64,000 nucleotides of DNA from Avena insularis (GCA_023614405.1 CM042686.1:352478329-352542328); one strand, 5' to 3'. Numbered from the stretch's first letter, positions 1-12,777 are shown. Notes: generated from the letters alone by a model not told the origin. Numbers and translations are program-made.

Positions 1-1250
1 AGGTCCGGTTCCGGGGATTAGTTCGATAATGAACTCTATATCCCTATCCGAGGGCATACAGCAATTCATGCAGGAATACGTCGGGGTATTCACAGACTAC
101 TCTGACTTGGTCAATGGTAGGCAGGGCTACACTTTTGTTGCATTTGAATTGACGGGGTAGGGTTTCACAGATATGTTCTACTGTTACTCCAGAACTACTG
201 GTCATGGTGATGGCTTTCTTAGCACAGTCTATCAGTCCTTTATGCCTTGACATCCAGTCCATACCTAGTACTACTTCCAAACCTTTGGTTCCAAGTACAA
301 TTAGGTTGGCAAAAATCTATCCCATGTATTCTGATAAGTACAACTTTGCAAATTTTTCTAGCTTTTGTTGTTGAACCGGGGATTTGAACTATCATGACAT
401 GCTTCAGGTTGGTTGGGCAAATCTTACTAGTGCATACAAATTCTTCGGTGACAAATGAATGCGATGCTCCAGAATCAAACAATACTCTTGCTAAAACTGA
501 ATCGGCAGAAAACATACCCAACACTACATCTGGTGCTTCCTGGGCTTCTTCTGCGTTCATGTGGAAGAGACGACCGTTGCGGTTGTGCGGGTTCCCTGGG
601 GCAAATCTCCTGCCTGGTTGAACACAACGCTGCTGCTGAGCCGGGGCATTCACAGGGGCATTAGCGGCAGTCTTCTTGGGACACTCATTGGAGTAGTGAC
701 CCTTCACTCCACACTCGAAACAAGTGATCTGGGACATGTCCTTGACTGCAACAGGTACAACATTGCTGCCAGTTCTGGGGGCAGTGTTGTTGTTGCCCTT
801 GGGAGGGGCACGGTTGAAGTTGTTGGCATTGCCGGAGTTGTGATTGTTTCCTCCGGGCTTCACATTTCCTCCGCTACGGTTGGGGTAGCTTGGGCGAGAA
901 GGTGAGGGTCGGTTGTTCCTTGGTGCATATCCTGGTGAGGGGTTGGGACGGTACTTCTGGTGACTACTGGATCTAGACTGCTGCATCATACGACGCTTGC
1001 GGTTGTTGTTTGCCTGGTTAATCTTCCCTTCCATCTGAATGGCAGAGTCAACTAGCTCTTCGAGATCCTGGAAACGGATGTTGACGAGGACAGTCTGCAT
1101 CTCATCATGCAGTCCGTTTAAGAATCTCTCTTTCTTCTTGGCTTCCGTGTTGATCTCATCCGGTGCATATCTGGCAAGTGACAAGAATTTGTCACGGTAC
1201 TCTACTACCGTCAATCTTCCTTGCTTCAGTTCACGGAATTCATCTCTCAT
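1..1250 (-). pseudogene. Array unit 0 (partial): gag C-terminal part and protease
   Basis: This is the incomplete leftmost unit. Gag (1,250-about 530) starts at a Met used in all units (MRDEFRELKQGRL) and includes a Pro/Asn-rich linker and an intact CCHC zinc knuckle (681-722, CFECGVKGHYSNEC). The retropepsin follows with the active-site triad DSG at 469-477 and the downstream motif VLGMDWM around 260-275. A frameshift near 308-325 separates these two motifs in this and every other unit. The 5' (left) end differs from the other units at 45-75, where several CTGG/CAGG sites are altered. RT would follow to the left of base 1. Confidence 0.85.
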
Positions 1251-1278
1251 CCTGTTGACAAGACCTTATACAAACTCC

Positions 1279-2543
1279 TTATACAAACTTATACAAACTT
1301 GGTTGCTTCTCTTTGATCATGGTGTTAAGACTACACGGCAATCTGCTAAGAGCATCCGCTACCACATTGGCTTTGTCGGGGTGATAGTGAATGTCAAGGT
1401 CATAATCCTTGATTAACTCTATCCATCTTCTTTGCCTCATATTCAACTCCGTCTGGGCGAAGATATACTTCAAGCTCTTATGGTCTGAGTAAATCTCACA
1501 GCGATTACCCATCAAATAATGACGCCATGTCTTCAACGCTAGAACCACCGCTGCTAGCTCAAGATCATGGGTCAGGTAGTTCTTCTCATGCTGCTTCAGT
1601 TGTCGAGACAGATACGCGATGACTTTGCCTTCTTGCATCAATACACATCCTAGACCAATCTTTGATGCATCACAATACACATCAAACAACTTCTTGATGT
1701 CGGGCATGATCAAAATTGGGGCTGATATTAATCTCTTCTTCAGCTCCTAGAAACTGGCTTCACACTTGTCTGTCCATTCAAACTTCTTGTCCTTCTTCAA
1801 CAATTGGGTGATTGGTCAGGCTATGCTCGAGAATCCTTCTACGAATTTGCGGTAATATCCCGCTAATCCGAGAAATGAACGAACTTGGGTTTTATTGGTT
1901 GGGGCTTCCCATTCTTCGACATCTTTGATCTTGCTGGGACCAACAGAGACTCCTCCGGCAGACACAATATGTCCTAGGAATCCTACTTCTTTAGCCAAAA
2001 CTCACATTTGCTGAACTTGGCATATAGCGATGTTCTCTCGGGTTTCGGGATGATTCTCGATGTTGCTCATTCTCTTCTTCTGACTTGGAGTAGATAAGGA
2101 TGTTGTCGATAAACACAACTACAAACTTATCTAAGAAAATCATAAAGATCTTATTCATGAGATTCATGAAATAAGCAGGGGCATTGGTTAATCCAAAAGA
2201 CATAACCGTATACTCGTATAGACCATAGTGAGTAGTAAAGGCGGTCTTCGGAATATCCGTTGCACGAATCTTAAGTTGGTGATAACCAGTCCTAAGATCA
2301 ATCTTTGAGAATACCTGAGCTCCAGTCAGCTGATCAAATAGATCCTCTATCTTTGGCAAGGGGTACTTGTTCTTGATGGTGACATCATTCAACTTTCTGT
2401 AGTCTGTACATAGACGGTTGCCTCCATCCTTCTTGTCGACGAATAGCACTGGTGATCTCCATGGCGATGCGCTTGGCTGAATCAAGCATGTTGCTAACAT
2501 GGCATCCAACCGCTTCTTGATTCTACTAACTCGAGGGGTTCAT
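1279..2543 (-). pseudogene. Array unit 1: reverse transcriptase and RNase H
   Basis: The RT fingers and palm are readable from 2,543 (MNP) to about 1,816: [37 protein letters not shown]. The catalytic box reads FIDN instead of FIDD (around 2,105), so the second catalytic Asp is lost. Small deletions at about 2,030-2,060 break the frame between the palm and the thumb/connection. A CAG-to-TAG change at 1,747-1,749 stops the frame just ahead of RNase H. RNase H (1,713-1,279) has VYCDAS, YSDHKSL and DALSR and ends at the array junction. Integrase does not follow. Confidence 0.88.
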
Positions 2544-2555
2544 GGTATAGGGTCT

Positions 2556-3806
2556 CTAGGCTATAGGTCCGGTTCCGGGATTAGTTCGATAATGCTCTAT
2601 ATCCCTATCCAGGGGCATACCTGGCAATTCATCTGGGAATACGTCGGGGTATTCACAGACTACTCTGACTTGGTCAATGGTAGGCAGGGCTACACTTTTG
2701 TTGCATTTGAATTGACGGGGTAGGGTTTCACAGATATGTTCTACTGTTACTCCAGAACTACTGGTCATGGTGATGGCTTTCTTAGCACAGTCTATCAGTC
2801 CTTTATGCCTTGACATCCAGTCCATACCTAGTACTACTTCCAAACCTTTGGTTCCAAGTACAATTAGGTTGGCAAAAATCTATCCCATGTATTCTGATAA
2901 GTACAACTTTGCAAATTTTTCTAGCTTTTGTTGTTGAACCGGGGATTTGAACTATCATGACATGCTTCAGGTTGGTTGGGCGAATCTTACTAGTGCATAC
3001 AAATTCTTCGGTGACAAATGAATGCGATGCTCCAGAATCAAACAATACTCTTGCTAAAACTGAATCGGCAGAAAACATACCCAACACTACATCTGGTGCT
3101 TCACGGCTTCTGCGTTCATGTGGAAGAGACGACCGTTGCGGTTGTGCGGGTTCCCTGGGGCAAATCTCCTGCCTGGTTGAACACAACGCTGCTGCTGAGC
3201 CGGGGCATTCACAGGGGCATTAGCGGCAGTCTTCTTGGGACACTCATTGGAGTAGTGACCCTTCACTCCACACTCGAAACAAGTGATCTGGGACATGTCC
3301 TTGACTGCAACAGGTACAACATTGCTGCCAGTTAAGGGGCAAGGTTGTTGTTGCCCTTGGAGAACACGGTTGAAGTTGTTGGCATTGCCGGAGTTGTGAT
3401 TGTTTCCTCCGGGCTTCACATTTCCTCCGCTACGGTTGGGGTAGCTTGGGCGAGAAGGTGAGGGTCGGTTGTTCCTTGGTGCATATCCTGGTGAGGGGTT
3501 GGGACGGTACTTCTGGTGACTACTGGATCTAGACTGCTGCATCATACGACGCTTGCGGTTGTTGTTTGCCTGGTTAATCTTCCCTTCCATCTGAATGGCA
3601 GAGTCAACTAGCTCTTCGAGATCCTGGAAACGGATGTTGACGAGGACAGTCTGCATCTCATCATGCAGTCCGTTTAAGAATCTCTCTTTCTTCTTGGCTT
3701 CCGTGTTGATCTCATCCGGTGCATATCTGGCAAGTGACAAGAATTTGTCACGGTACTCTACTACCGTCAATCTTCCTTGCTTCAGTTCACGGAATTCATC
3801 TCTCAT
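2556..3806 (-). pseudogene. Array unit 1: gag and protease
   Basis: Gag reads from 3,806 to 3,087 with an intact CCHC knuckle. The linker just after it differs from unit 0: around 3,335-3,365 the Gln/Pro-rich stretch is altered, and around 3,103-3,112 a deletion removes part of the acidic segment and shifts frame. Protease DSGAS is present (ORF 3,186-2,803). The shared frameshift separates it from VLGMDWM in the ORF 2,843-2,556. A TAG at 2,556-2,558 lies in the protease-RT linker in all complete units. Confidence 0.85.
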
Positions 3807-3834
3807 CCTGTTGACAAGACCTTATACAAACTCC

Positions 3835-5108
3835 TTATACAAACTTATACAAACTTGGTTGCTTCTCTTTGATCATGGTGTTAAGACTACACGGCAATCT
3901 GCTAAGAGCATCCGCTACCACATTGGCTTTGTCGGGGTGATAGTGAATGTCAAGGTCATAATCCTTGATTAACTCTATCCATCTTCTTTGCCTCATATTC
4001 AACTCCGTCTGGGCGAAGATATACTTCAAGCTCTTATGGTCTGAGTAAATCTCACAGCGATTACCCATCAAATAATGACGCCATGTCTTCAACGCTAGAA
4101 CCACCGCTGCTAGCTCAAGATCATGGGTCAGGTAGTTCTTCTCATGCTGCTTCAGTTGTCGAGACAGATACGCGATGACTTTGCCTTCTTGCATCAATAC
4201 ACATCCTAGACCAATCTTTGATGCATCACAATACACATCAAACAACTTCTTGATGTCGGGCATGATCAAAATTGGGGCTGATATTAATCTCTTCTTCAGC
4301 TCCTAGAAACTGGCTTCACACTTGTCTGTCCATTCAAACTTCTTGTCCTTCTTCAACAATTGGGTGATTGGTCAGGCTATGCTCGAGAATCCTTCTACGA
4401 ATTTGCGGTAATATCCCGCTAATCCGAGAAATGAACGAACTTGGGTTTTATTGGTTGGGGCTTCCCATTCTTCGACATCTTTGATCTTGCTGGGACCAAC
4501 AGAGACTCCTCCGGCAGACACAATATGTCCTAGGAATCCTACTTCTTTTAGCCAAAACTCACATTTGCTGAACTTGGCATATAACTGATGTTCTCTCAGG
4601 GTTTCCAGGATGATTCTCAGATGTTGCTCATGCTCTTCTTCTGACTTGGAGTAGATAAGGATGTTGTCGATAAACACAACTACAAACTTATCTAAGAAAA
4701 TCATAAAGATCTTATTCATGAGATTCATGAAATAAGCAGGGGCATTGGTTAATCCAAAAGACATAACCGTATACTCGTATAGACCATAGTGAGTAGTAAA
4801 GGCGGTCTTCGGAATATCCGTTGCACGAATCTTAAGTTGGTGATAACCAGTCCTAAGATCAATCTTTGAGAATACCTGAGCTCTAGTCAACTGATCAAAT
4901 AGATCCTCTATCTTTGGCAAGGGGTACTTGTTCTTGATGGTGACATCATTCAACTTTCTGTAGTCTGTACATAGACGGTTGCCTCCATCCTTCTTGTCGA
5001 CGAATAGCACTGGTGATCTCCATGTCGATGCGCGCGCTATTGAATCAAGCATGTTGCTAACATGGCATCCAACTGCTTCTTCAGTTCTACTAACTCTGAG
5101 GGGTTCAT
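3835..5108 (-). pseudogene. Array unit 2: reverse transcriptase and RNase H
   Basis: The RT frame is open from 5,052 to 4,372, the longest intact RT stretch apart from units 3 and 5, and includes the thumb motif [16 protein letters not shown]. The catalytic box is FIDN. Near 5,025-5,045 the sequence before RT is scrambled (CGCGCGCTATTG where other units have a TTGGCTG context). The amber codon at 4,303-4,305 precedes RNase H (4,269-3,835), which is otherwise open and identical at protein level to that of unit 1. Unit 2 has Arg where units 1, 3 and 5 have Gly in the stretch DQLT(R/G)AQVF; unit 4 shares the Arg. Confidence 0.88.
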
Positions 5109-5109
5109 G

Positions 5110-6363
5110 GTATAGGGTCTCTAGGCTATAGGTCCGGTTCCGGGGATTAGTTCGATAATGAACTCTATATCCCTATCCAGGGGCATACCTGGCAATTCAT
5201 CTGGGAATACGTCGGGGTATTCACAGACTACTCTGACTTGGTCAATGGTAGGCAGGGCTACACTTTTGTTGCATTTGAATTGACGGGGTAGGGTTTCACA
5301 GATATGTTCTCTTTACTCGAACTACTGGTCATGGTGATGGCTTTCTTAGCACGATCTATCAGTCCTTTATGCCTTGACATCCAGTCCATACCTAGTACTA
5401 CTTCCAAACCTTTGGTTCCAAGTACAATTAGGTTGGCAAAAATCTATCCCATGTATTCTGATAAGTACAACTTTGCAAATTTTTCTAGCTTTTGTTGTTG
5501 AACCGGGGATTTGAACTATCATGACATGCTTCAGGTTGGTTGGGCGAATCTTACTAGTGCATACAAATTCTTCGGTGACAAATGAATGCGATGCTCCAGA
5601 ATCAAACAATACTCTTGCTAAAACTGAATCGGCAGAAAACATACCCAACACTACATCTGGTGCTTCCGGCTTCTTCGTTCATGTGGAAGAGACGACCGCT
5701 TGGTTGTGCGGGTTCCCTGGGGCAAATCTCCTGCCTGGTTGAACACAACGCTGCTGCTGAGCCGGGGCATTCACAGGGGCATTAGCGGCAGTCTTCTTGG
5801 GACACTCATTGGAGTAGTGACCCTTCACTCCACACTCGAAACAAGTGATCTGGGACATGTCCTTGACTGCAACAGGTACAACATTGCTGCCAGTTCTGGG
5901 GGCAGTGTTGTTGTTGCCCTTGGGAGGGGCACGGTTGAAGTTGTTGGCATTGCCGGAGTTGTGATTGTTTCCTCCGGGCTTCACATTTCCTCCACGGTTG
6001 GGGTAGCTTGGGCGAGAAGGTGAGGGTCGGTTGTTCCTTGGTGCATATCCTGGTGAGGGGTTGGGACGGTACTTCTGGTGACTATTGGATCCAGACTGCT
6101 GCATCATACGACGCTTGCGGTTGTTGTTTGCCTGGTTAATCTTCCCTTCCATCTGAATGGCAGAGTCAACTAGCTCTTCGAGATCCTGGAAACGGATGTT
6201 GACGAGGACAGTCTGCATCTCATCATGCAGTCCGTTTAAGAATCTCTCTTTCTTCTTGGCTTCCGTGTTGATCTCATCCGGTGCATATCTGGCAAGTGAC
6301 AAGAATTTGTCACGGTACTCTACTACCACAATCTTCCTTGCTTCAGTTCACGGAATTCATCTC
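5110..6363 (-). pseudogene. Array unit 2: gag and protease
   Basis: Gag is open from 6,329 to 5,679 with an intact CCHC knuckle. Its start is disturbed: a small deletion near 6,327-6,333 (CTACCACAATC where other units have CTACCGTCAATC) breaks the link to the usual Met. The Arg/Ser codon pair before the Gly-rich segment is shortened near 5,992. The acidic segment ahead of protease is deleted around 5,665-5,700. Protease DSGAS and VLGMDWM are both visible with the shared frameshift between them. Bases 5,305-5,320 also differ locally from the other units. Confidence 0.83.
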
Positions 6364-6395
6364 TCATCCTATTGACAAGACCTTATACAAACTCC

Positions 6396-7660
6396 TTATA
6401 CAAACTTATACAAACTTGGTTGCTTCTCTTTGATCATGGTGTTAAGACTACACGGCAATCTGCTAAGAGCATCCGCTACCACATTGGCTTTGCCGGGGTG
6501 ATAGTGAATGTCAAGGTCATAATCCTTGATTAACTCTATCCATCTTCTTTGCCTCATATTCAACTCCGTCTGGGCGAAGATATACTTCAAGCTCTTATGG
6601 CCGAGTAAATCTCACAGATTACCCATCAAATAATGACGCCATGTCTTCAACGCTAGAACCACCGCTGCTAGCTCAAGATCATGGGTCGTAGTTCTTCTCA
6701 TGTTGCTTAGGTTGTCGAAGACATCGTGATGACTTTGCCTTCTTGCATCAATACACATCCTAGACCAATCTTTGATGCATCACAATACACATCAAACAAC
6801 TTCTTGATGTCGGGCATGATCAAAATTGGGGCTGATATTAATCTCTTCTTCAGCTCCTGGAAACTGGCTTCACACTTGTCTGTCCATTCAAACTTCTTGT
6901 CCTTCTTCAACAATTGGGTCATTGGTCGGGCTATGCTCGAGAATCCTTCTACGAATTTGCGGTAATATCCCGCTAATCCGAGAAATGAACGAACTTGGGT
7001 TTTATTGGTTGGGGCTTCCCATTCTTCGACATCTTTGATCTTGCTGGGATCAACAGAGACTCCTCCGGCAGACACAATATGTCCTAGGAATCCTACTTCT
7101 TTTAGCCAAAACTCACATTTGCTAAACTTGGCATATAACTGATGTTCTCTCAGGGTTTCCAGGATGATTCTCAGATGTTGCTCATGCTCTTCTTCTGACT
7201 TGGAGTAGATAAGGATGTTGTCGATAAACACAACTACAAACTTATCTAAGAAAATTATAAAGATCTTATTCATGAGATTCATGAAATAAGCAGGGGCATT
7301 GGTTAATCCAAAAGACATAACCGTATACTCGTATAGACCATAGTGAGTAGTAAAGGCGGTCTTCGGAATATCCGTTGCACGAATCTTAAGTTGGTGATAA
7401 CCAGTCCTAAGATCAATCTTTGAGAATACCTGAGCTCCAGTCAACTGATCAAATAGATCCTCTATCTTTGGCAAGGGGTACTTGTTCTTGATGGTGACAT
7501 CATTCAACTTTCTGTAGTCTGTACACAGACGGTTGCCTCCATCCTTCTTGTCGACGAATAGCACTGGTGATCTCCATGGCGATGCGCTTGGCTGAATCAA
7601 GCATGTTGCTAACATGGCATCCAACTGCTTCTTCAGTTCTACTAACTCTGAGGGGTTCAT
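6396..7660 (-). pseudogene. Array unit 3: reverse transcriptase and RNase H
   Basis: This is the best-preserved RT: one open frame of 317 codons from 7,660 ([13 protein letters not shown]) to 6,707 covers fingers, palm, thumb and the first RNase H strand ([16 protein letters not shown]). Unit 3 alone keeps Gln (CAG, 6,857-6,859) where units 1, 2, 4 and 5 have the amber stop. The catalytic box is still FIDN. RNase H is then broken by small changes at about 6,600-6,725, and the end (6,590-6,396) is readable. A PGK variant replaces PDK in the YHP(D/G)K motif. Confidence 0.88.
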
Positions 7661-7679
7661 GGTATAGGGTCTCTAGGCT

Positions 7680-8920
7680 ATAGGTCCGGTTCCGGGGATT
7701 AGTTCGATAATGAACTCTATATCCCTATCCGAGGGCATACCTGGCAATTCAGCTGGGAATACGTCGGGGTATTCACAGACTACTCTGACTTGGTCAATGG
7801 TAGGCAGGGGCTACACTTTTGTTGCATTTGAATTGACGGGGTAGGGTTTCAGAGATATGTTCTACTGTTACTCCAGAACTACTGGTCATGGTGATGGCTT
7901 TCTTAGCACAGTCTATCAGTCCTTTATGCCTTGACATCCAGTCCATACCTAGTACTACTTCCAAACCTTTGGTTCCAAGTACAATTAGGTTGGCAAAAAT
8001 CTATCCCATGTATTCTGATAAGTACAACTTTGCAAATTTTTCTAGCTTTTGTTGTTGAACCGGGGATTTGAACTATCATGACATGCTTCAGGTTGGTTGG
8101 GCGAATCTTACTAGTGCATACAAATTCTTCGGTGACAAATGAATGCGATGCTCCAGAATCAAACAATACTCTTGCTAAAACTGAATCGGCAGAAAACATA
8201 CCCAACACTACATCTGGTGCTTCCTGGGCTTCTTCTGCGTTCATGTGGAAGAGACCGTTCTTGGTTGCGGGTTCCCTGGGGCAAATCTCCTGCCTGGTTG
8301 AACACAACGCTGCTGCTGAGCCGGGGCATTCACAGGGGCATTAGCGGCAGTCTTCTTGGGACACTCATTGGAGTAGTGACGCTTCACTCCACACTCGAAA
8401 CAAGTGATCTGGGACATGTCCTTGACTGCAACAGGTACAACATTGCTGCCGCCTGGGGCGGTTGTTGTTGCCCTTGGGAGGGGCACGGTTGAAGTTGTTG
8501 GCATTGCCGGAGTTGTGATTGTTTCCTCCGGGCTTCACATTTCCTCCGCTACGGTTGGGGTAGCTTGGGCGAGAAGGTGAGGGTCGGTTGTTCCTTGGTG
8601 CATATCCTGGTGAGGGGTTGGGACGGTACTTCTGGTGACTACTGGATCGAGACTGCTGCATCATACGACGCTTGCGGTTGTTGTTTGCCTGGTTAATCTT
8701 CCCTTCCATCTGAATGGCAGAGTCAACTAGCTCTTCGAGATCCTGGAAACGGATGTTGACGAGGACAGTCTGCATCTCATCATGCAGTCCGTTTAAGAAT
8801 CTCTCTTTCTTCTTGGCTTCCGTGTTGATCTCATCCGTGCATATCGGCAAGTGACAAGAATTTGTCACGGTACTCTACTACCGTCAATCTTCCTTGCTTC
8901 AGTTCACGGAATTCATCTCT
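7680..8920 (-). pseudogene. Array unit 3: gag and protease
   Basis: Gag starts near 8,920, but deletions at about 8,838-8,850 split it, leaving ORF 8,868-8,365. A second frameshift at about 8,448-8,470 falls in the Asn/Pro-rich linker. The zinc knuckle has Arg for Gly (CFECGVKRHYSNEC), which leaves the metal ligands intact. Protease DSGAS is in the ORF 8,307-7,924. An extra G at about 7,808 disturbs the C-terminal part. The shared frameshift and linker stop are present. Confidence 0.83.
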
Positions 8921-8949
8921 CATCCTGTTGACAAGACCTTATACAAACT

Positions 8950-10209
8950 CCTTATACAAACTTATACAAACTTGGTTGCTTCTCTTTGATCAGGGTGTTA
9001 AGACTACACGGCAATCGCTAAGAGCATCCGCTACCACATTGGCTTTGTCGGGTGATAGTGAATGTCAAGGTCATAATCCTTGATTAACTCTATCCATCTT
9101 CTTTGCCTCATATTCAACTCCGTCTGGGCGAAGATATACTTCAAGCTCTTATGGTCTGAGTAAATCTCACAGCGATTACCCATCAAATAATGGCGCCATG
9201 TCTTCAACGGTAGAACCACCGCTGCTAGCTCAAGATCATGGGTCAGGTAGTTCTTCTCATGCTGCTTGGTTGTCGAGAGACAGATCTGCGATGACTTTGC
9301 CTTCTTGCATCAATACACATCCTAGACCAATCTTTGATGCATCACAATACACATCAAACAACTTCTTGATGTCGGGCATGATCAAAATTGGGGCTGATAT
9401 TAATCTCTTCTTCAGCTCCTAGAAACTGGCTTCACACTTGTCATCCATTCAAACTTCTTGTCCTTCTTCAACAATTGGGTCATTGGTGGGCTATGCTCGA
9501 GAATCCTTCTACGAATTTGCGGTAATATCCCGCTAATCAGAAATGAACGAACTTGGTTTTATTGGTTGGGGCTTCCCATTCTTGACATCTTTGATCTTCT
9601 GGGACCAACAGAGACTCCTCCGGCAGACACAATATGTCCTAGAATCCTACTTCTTTAGCCAAAACTCACATTTGCTGAACTTGGCATATAGCGATGTTCT
9701 CTCGGGGTTTCGAGGATGATTCTCGATGTTGCTCATGCTCTTCTTGACTTGGAGTAGATAAGGATGTCGTCGATAAACACAACTACAAACTTATCTAAGA
9801 AATTCATAAAGATCTTATTCATGAGATTCATGAAATAAGCAGGGGCATTGGTTAATCCAAAAGACATAACCGTATACTCGTATAGACCATAGTGAGTAGT
9901 AAAGGCGGTCTTCGGAATATCCGTTGCACGAATCTTAAGTTGGTGATAACCAGTCCTAAGATCAATCTTTGAGAATACCTGAGCTCTAGTCAACTGATCA
10001 AATAGATCCTCTATCTTTGGCAAGGGGTACTTGTTCTTGATGGTGACATCATTCAACTTTCTGTAGTCTGTACATAGACGGTTGCCTCCATCCTTCTTGT
10101 CGACGAATAGCACTGGTGATCTCCATGGCGATGCGCTTGGCTGAATCAAGCATGTTGCTAACATGGCATCCAACTGCTTCTTCAGTTCTACTAACTCTGA
10201 GGGGTTCAT
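8950..10209 (-). pseudogene. Array unit 4: reverse transcriptase and RNase H
   Basis: RT is open from 10,209 to 9,733. It is the only unit that keeps the full catalytic box FIDD (GTCGTCGAT near 9,765); the other four read FIDN. Downstream of it the unit is the most damaged: many one- or two-base deletions lie between 9,440 and 9,730, and the shared amber codon is at 9,419-9,421. RNase H survives in pieces (9,219-9,031), with YSDHKSL visible, but the first catalytic Asp segment is out of frame. The combination of an intact RT box and a present amber codon matters for the unit relationships. Confidence 0.86.
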
Positions 10210-10221
10210 GGTATAGGGTCT

Positions 10222-11465
10222 CTAGGCTATAGGTCCGGTTCCGGGGATTAGTTCGATAATGAACTCTATATCCCTATCCAGGGGCATACCTGGCAATTCA
10301 TCTGGGAATACGTCGGGGTATTCACAGACTACTCTGACTTGGTCAATGGTAGGCAGGGCTACACTTTTGTTGCATTTGAATTGACGGGGTAGGGTTTCAG
10401 AGATATGTTCTACTGTTACTCCAGAACTACTGGTCATGGTGATGGCTTTCTTAGCACAGTCTATCAGTCCTTTATGCCATGACATCCAGTCCATACCTAG
10501 TACTACTTCCAAACCTTTGGTTCCAAGTACAATTAGGTTGGCAAAAATCTATCCCATGTATTCTGATAAGTACAACTTTGCAAATTTTTCTAGCTTTTGT
10601 TGTTGAACCGGGGATTTGAACTATCATGACATGCTTCAGGTTGGTTGGGCGAATCTTACTAGTGCATACAAATTCTTCGGTGACAAATGAATGCGATGCT
10701 CCAGAATCAAACAATACTCTTGCTAAAACTGAATCGGCAGAAAACATACCCAACACTACATCTGGTGCTTCCTGGGCTTCTTCTGCGTTCATGTGGAAGA
10801 GACGACCGTTGCGGTTGTGCGGGTTCCCTGGGGCAAATCTCCTGCCTGGTTGAACACAACGCTGCTGCTGAGCTGGGGCATTCACAGGGGCATTAGCGGC
10901 AGTCTTCTTGGGACGCTCATTGGAGTAGTGACCCTTCACTCCACACTCGAAACAAGTGATCTGGGACATGTCCTTGACTGCAACAGGTACAACATTGCTG
11001 CCGCCTGGGCAAGGTTGTGTTGTTGCCTGGGAGGCACGGTTGAAGTTGTTGGCATTGCCGGAGTTGTGATTGTTTCCTCCGGGCTTCATTTCCTCACGCT
11101 TCTGATTGGGGTAGCTTGGCGAGAAGGTGAGGGTCGGTTGTTCCTTGGTGCATATCTGGTGAGGGTTGGGACGGTACTTCCGGTGACTCTTGGATCGATC
11201 GCTGCATCATCTGACGCTTGCGGTTGTTGTTTACTGGTTAATCTTCCTTCCATCTGAATGGCGAGTCAACTAGCTCTTGAGATCCTGGAAGCGGATGTTG
11301 ACGAGACGATCGCATCTCATCATGCAGTCCGTTTAAGAATCTCTCTTTCTTCTTGGCTTCCGTGTTGATCTCATCCGGTGCATATCTGGCAAGTGACAAG
11401 AATTTGTCACGGTACTCTACTACCGTCAATCTTCCTTGCTTCAGTTCACGGAATTCATCTCTCAT
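10222..11465 (-). pseudogene. Array unit 4: gag and protease
   Basis: The gag N-part (11,465-11,238) and the gag-protease part (11,089-10,472) are separated by a heavily altered stretch, 11,085-11,300, containing more than ten small indels relative to sister units. The zinc knuckle has lost its last Cys (CFECGVKGHYSNER, Cys-to-Arg near 10,912), so metal binding would fail. Protease DSGAS is intact, and VLGMDWM is in the ORF 10,512-10,222, which continues further towards RT than in the other units because the PLDRDIE segment is in frame. Confidence 0.85.
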
Positions 11466-11493
11466 CCTGTTGACAAGACCTTATACAAACTCC

Positions 11494-12763
11494 TTATACA
11501 AACTTATACAAACTTGGTTGCTTCTCTTTGATCATGGTGTTAAGACTACACGGCAATCTGCTAAGAGCATCCGCTACCACATTGGCTTTGTCGGGGTGAT
11601 AGTGAATGTCAAGGTCATAATCCTTGATTAACTCTATCCATCTTCTTTGCCTCATATTCAACTCCGTCTGGGCGAAGATATACTTCAAGCTCTTATGGTC
11701 TGAGTAAATCTCACAGCGATTACCCATCAAATAATGACGCCATGTCTTCAACGCTAGAACCACCGCTGCTAGCTCAAGATCATGGGTCAGGTAGTTCTTC
11801 TCATGCTGCTTCAGTTGTCGAGACAGATACGCGATGACTTTGCCTTCTTGCATCAATACACATCCTAGACCAATCTTTGATGCATCACAATACACATCAA
11901 ACAACTTCTTGATGTCGGGCATGATCAAAATTGGGGCTGATATTAATCTCTTCTTCAGCTCCTAGAAGCGGCTTCACACTTGTCTGTCCATTCAAACTTC
12001 TTGTCCTTCTTCAACAATTGGGTCATTGGTCGGGCTATGCTCGAGAATCCTTCTACGAATTTGCGGTAATATCCCGCTAATCCGAGAAATGAACGAACTT
12101 GGGTTTTATTGGTTGGGGCTTCCCATTCTTCGACATCTTTGATCTTGCTGGGACCAACAGAGACTCCTCCGGCAGACACAATATGTCCTAGGAATCCTAC
12201 TTCTTTTAGCCAAAACTCACATTTGCTGAACTTGGCATATAACTGATGTTCTCTCAGGGTTTCCAGGATGATTCTCAGATGTTGCTCATGCTCTTCTTCT
12301 GACTTGGAGTAGATAAGGATGTTGTCGATAAACACAACTACAAACTTATCTAAGAAAATCATAAAGATCTTATTCATGAGATTCATGAAATAAGCAGGGG
12401 CATTGGTTAATCCAAAAGACATAACCGTATACTCGTATAGACCATAGTGAGTAGTAAAGGCGGTCTTCGGAATATCCGTTGCACGAATCTTAAGTTGGTG
12501 ATAACCAGTCCTAAGATCAATCTTTGAGAAGACCTGAGCTCCAGTCAGCTGATCAAATAGATCCTCTATCTTTGGCAAGGGGTACTTGTTCTTGATGGTG
12601 ACATCATTCAAATTTCGATAGTCTGTACATAGACGGTTGCCTCCATCCTTCTTGTCGTGAATAGCATCGGTGATCTCCATGGCGATGCGCTTGGCTGAAT
12701 CAAGCATGTTGCTAACATGGCATCCAACTGCTTCTTCAGTTCTACTAACTCTGAGGGGTTCAT
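11494..12763 (-). pseudogene. Array unit 5: reverse transcriptase and RNase H
   Basis: RT is open from 12,707 to 11,955 and includes the thumb. The N-terminal edge is rearranged near 12,650-12,690, where the DKKDGGN start is preceded by changed codons. The box is FIDN. Just before RNase H there is the amber codon (11,962-11,964) plus a local change AAACTGG to AGCGG. RNase H (11,928-11,494) is open and full and ends at the array junction. This is the unit attached to the true gag N-terminus and so is the parental edge of the array. Confidence 0.88.
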
Positions 12764-12777
12764 GGTATAGGGTCTCT

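Noticed and set aside
394..1416. Plus-strand frames repeated in every array unit (for example 561-905)
   Set aside because: Antisense shadows of gag and protease; no independent motif.
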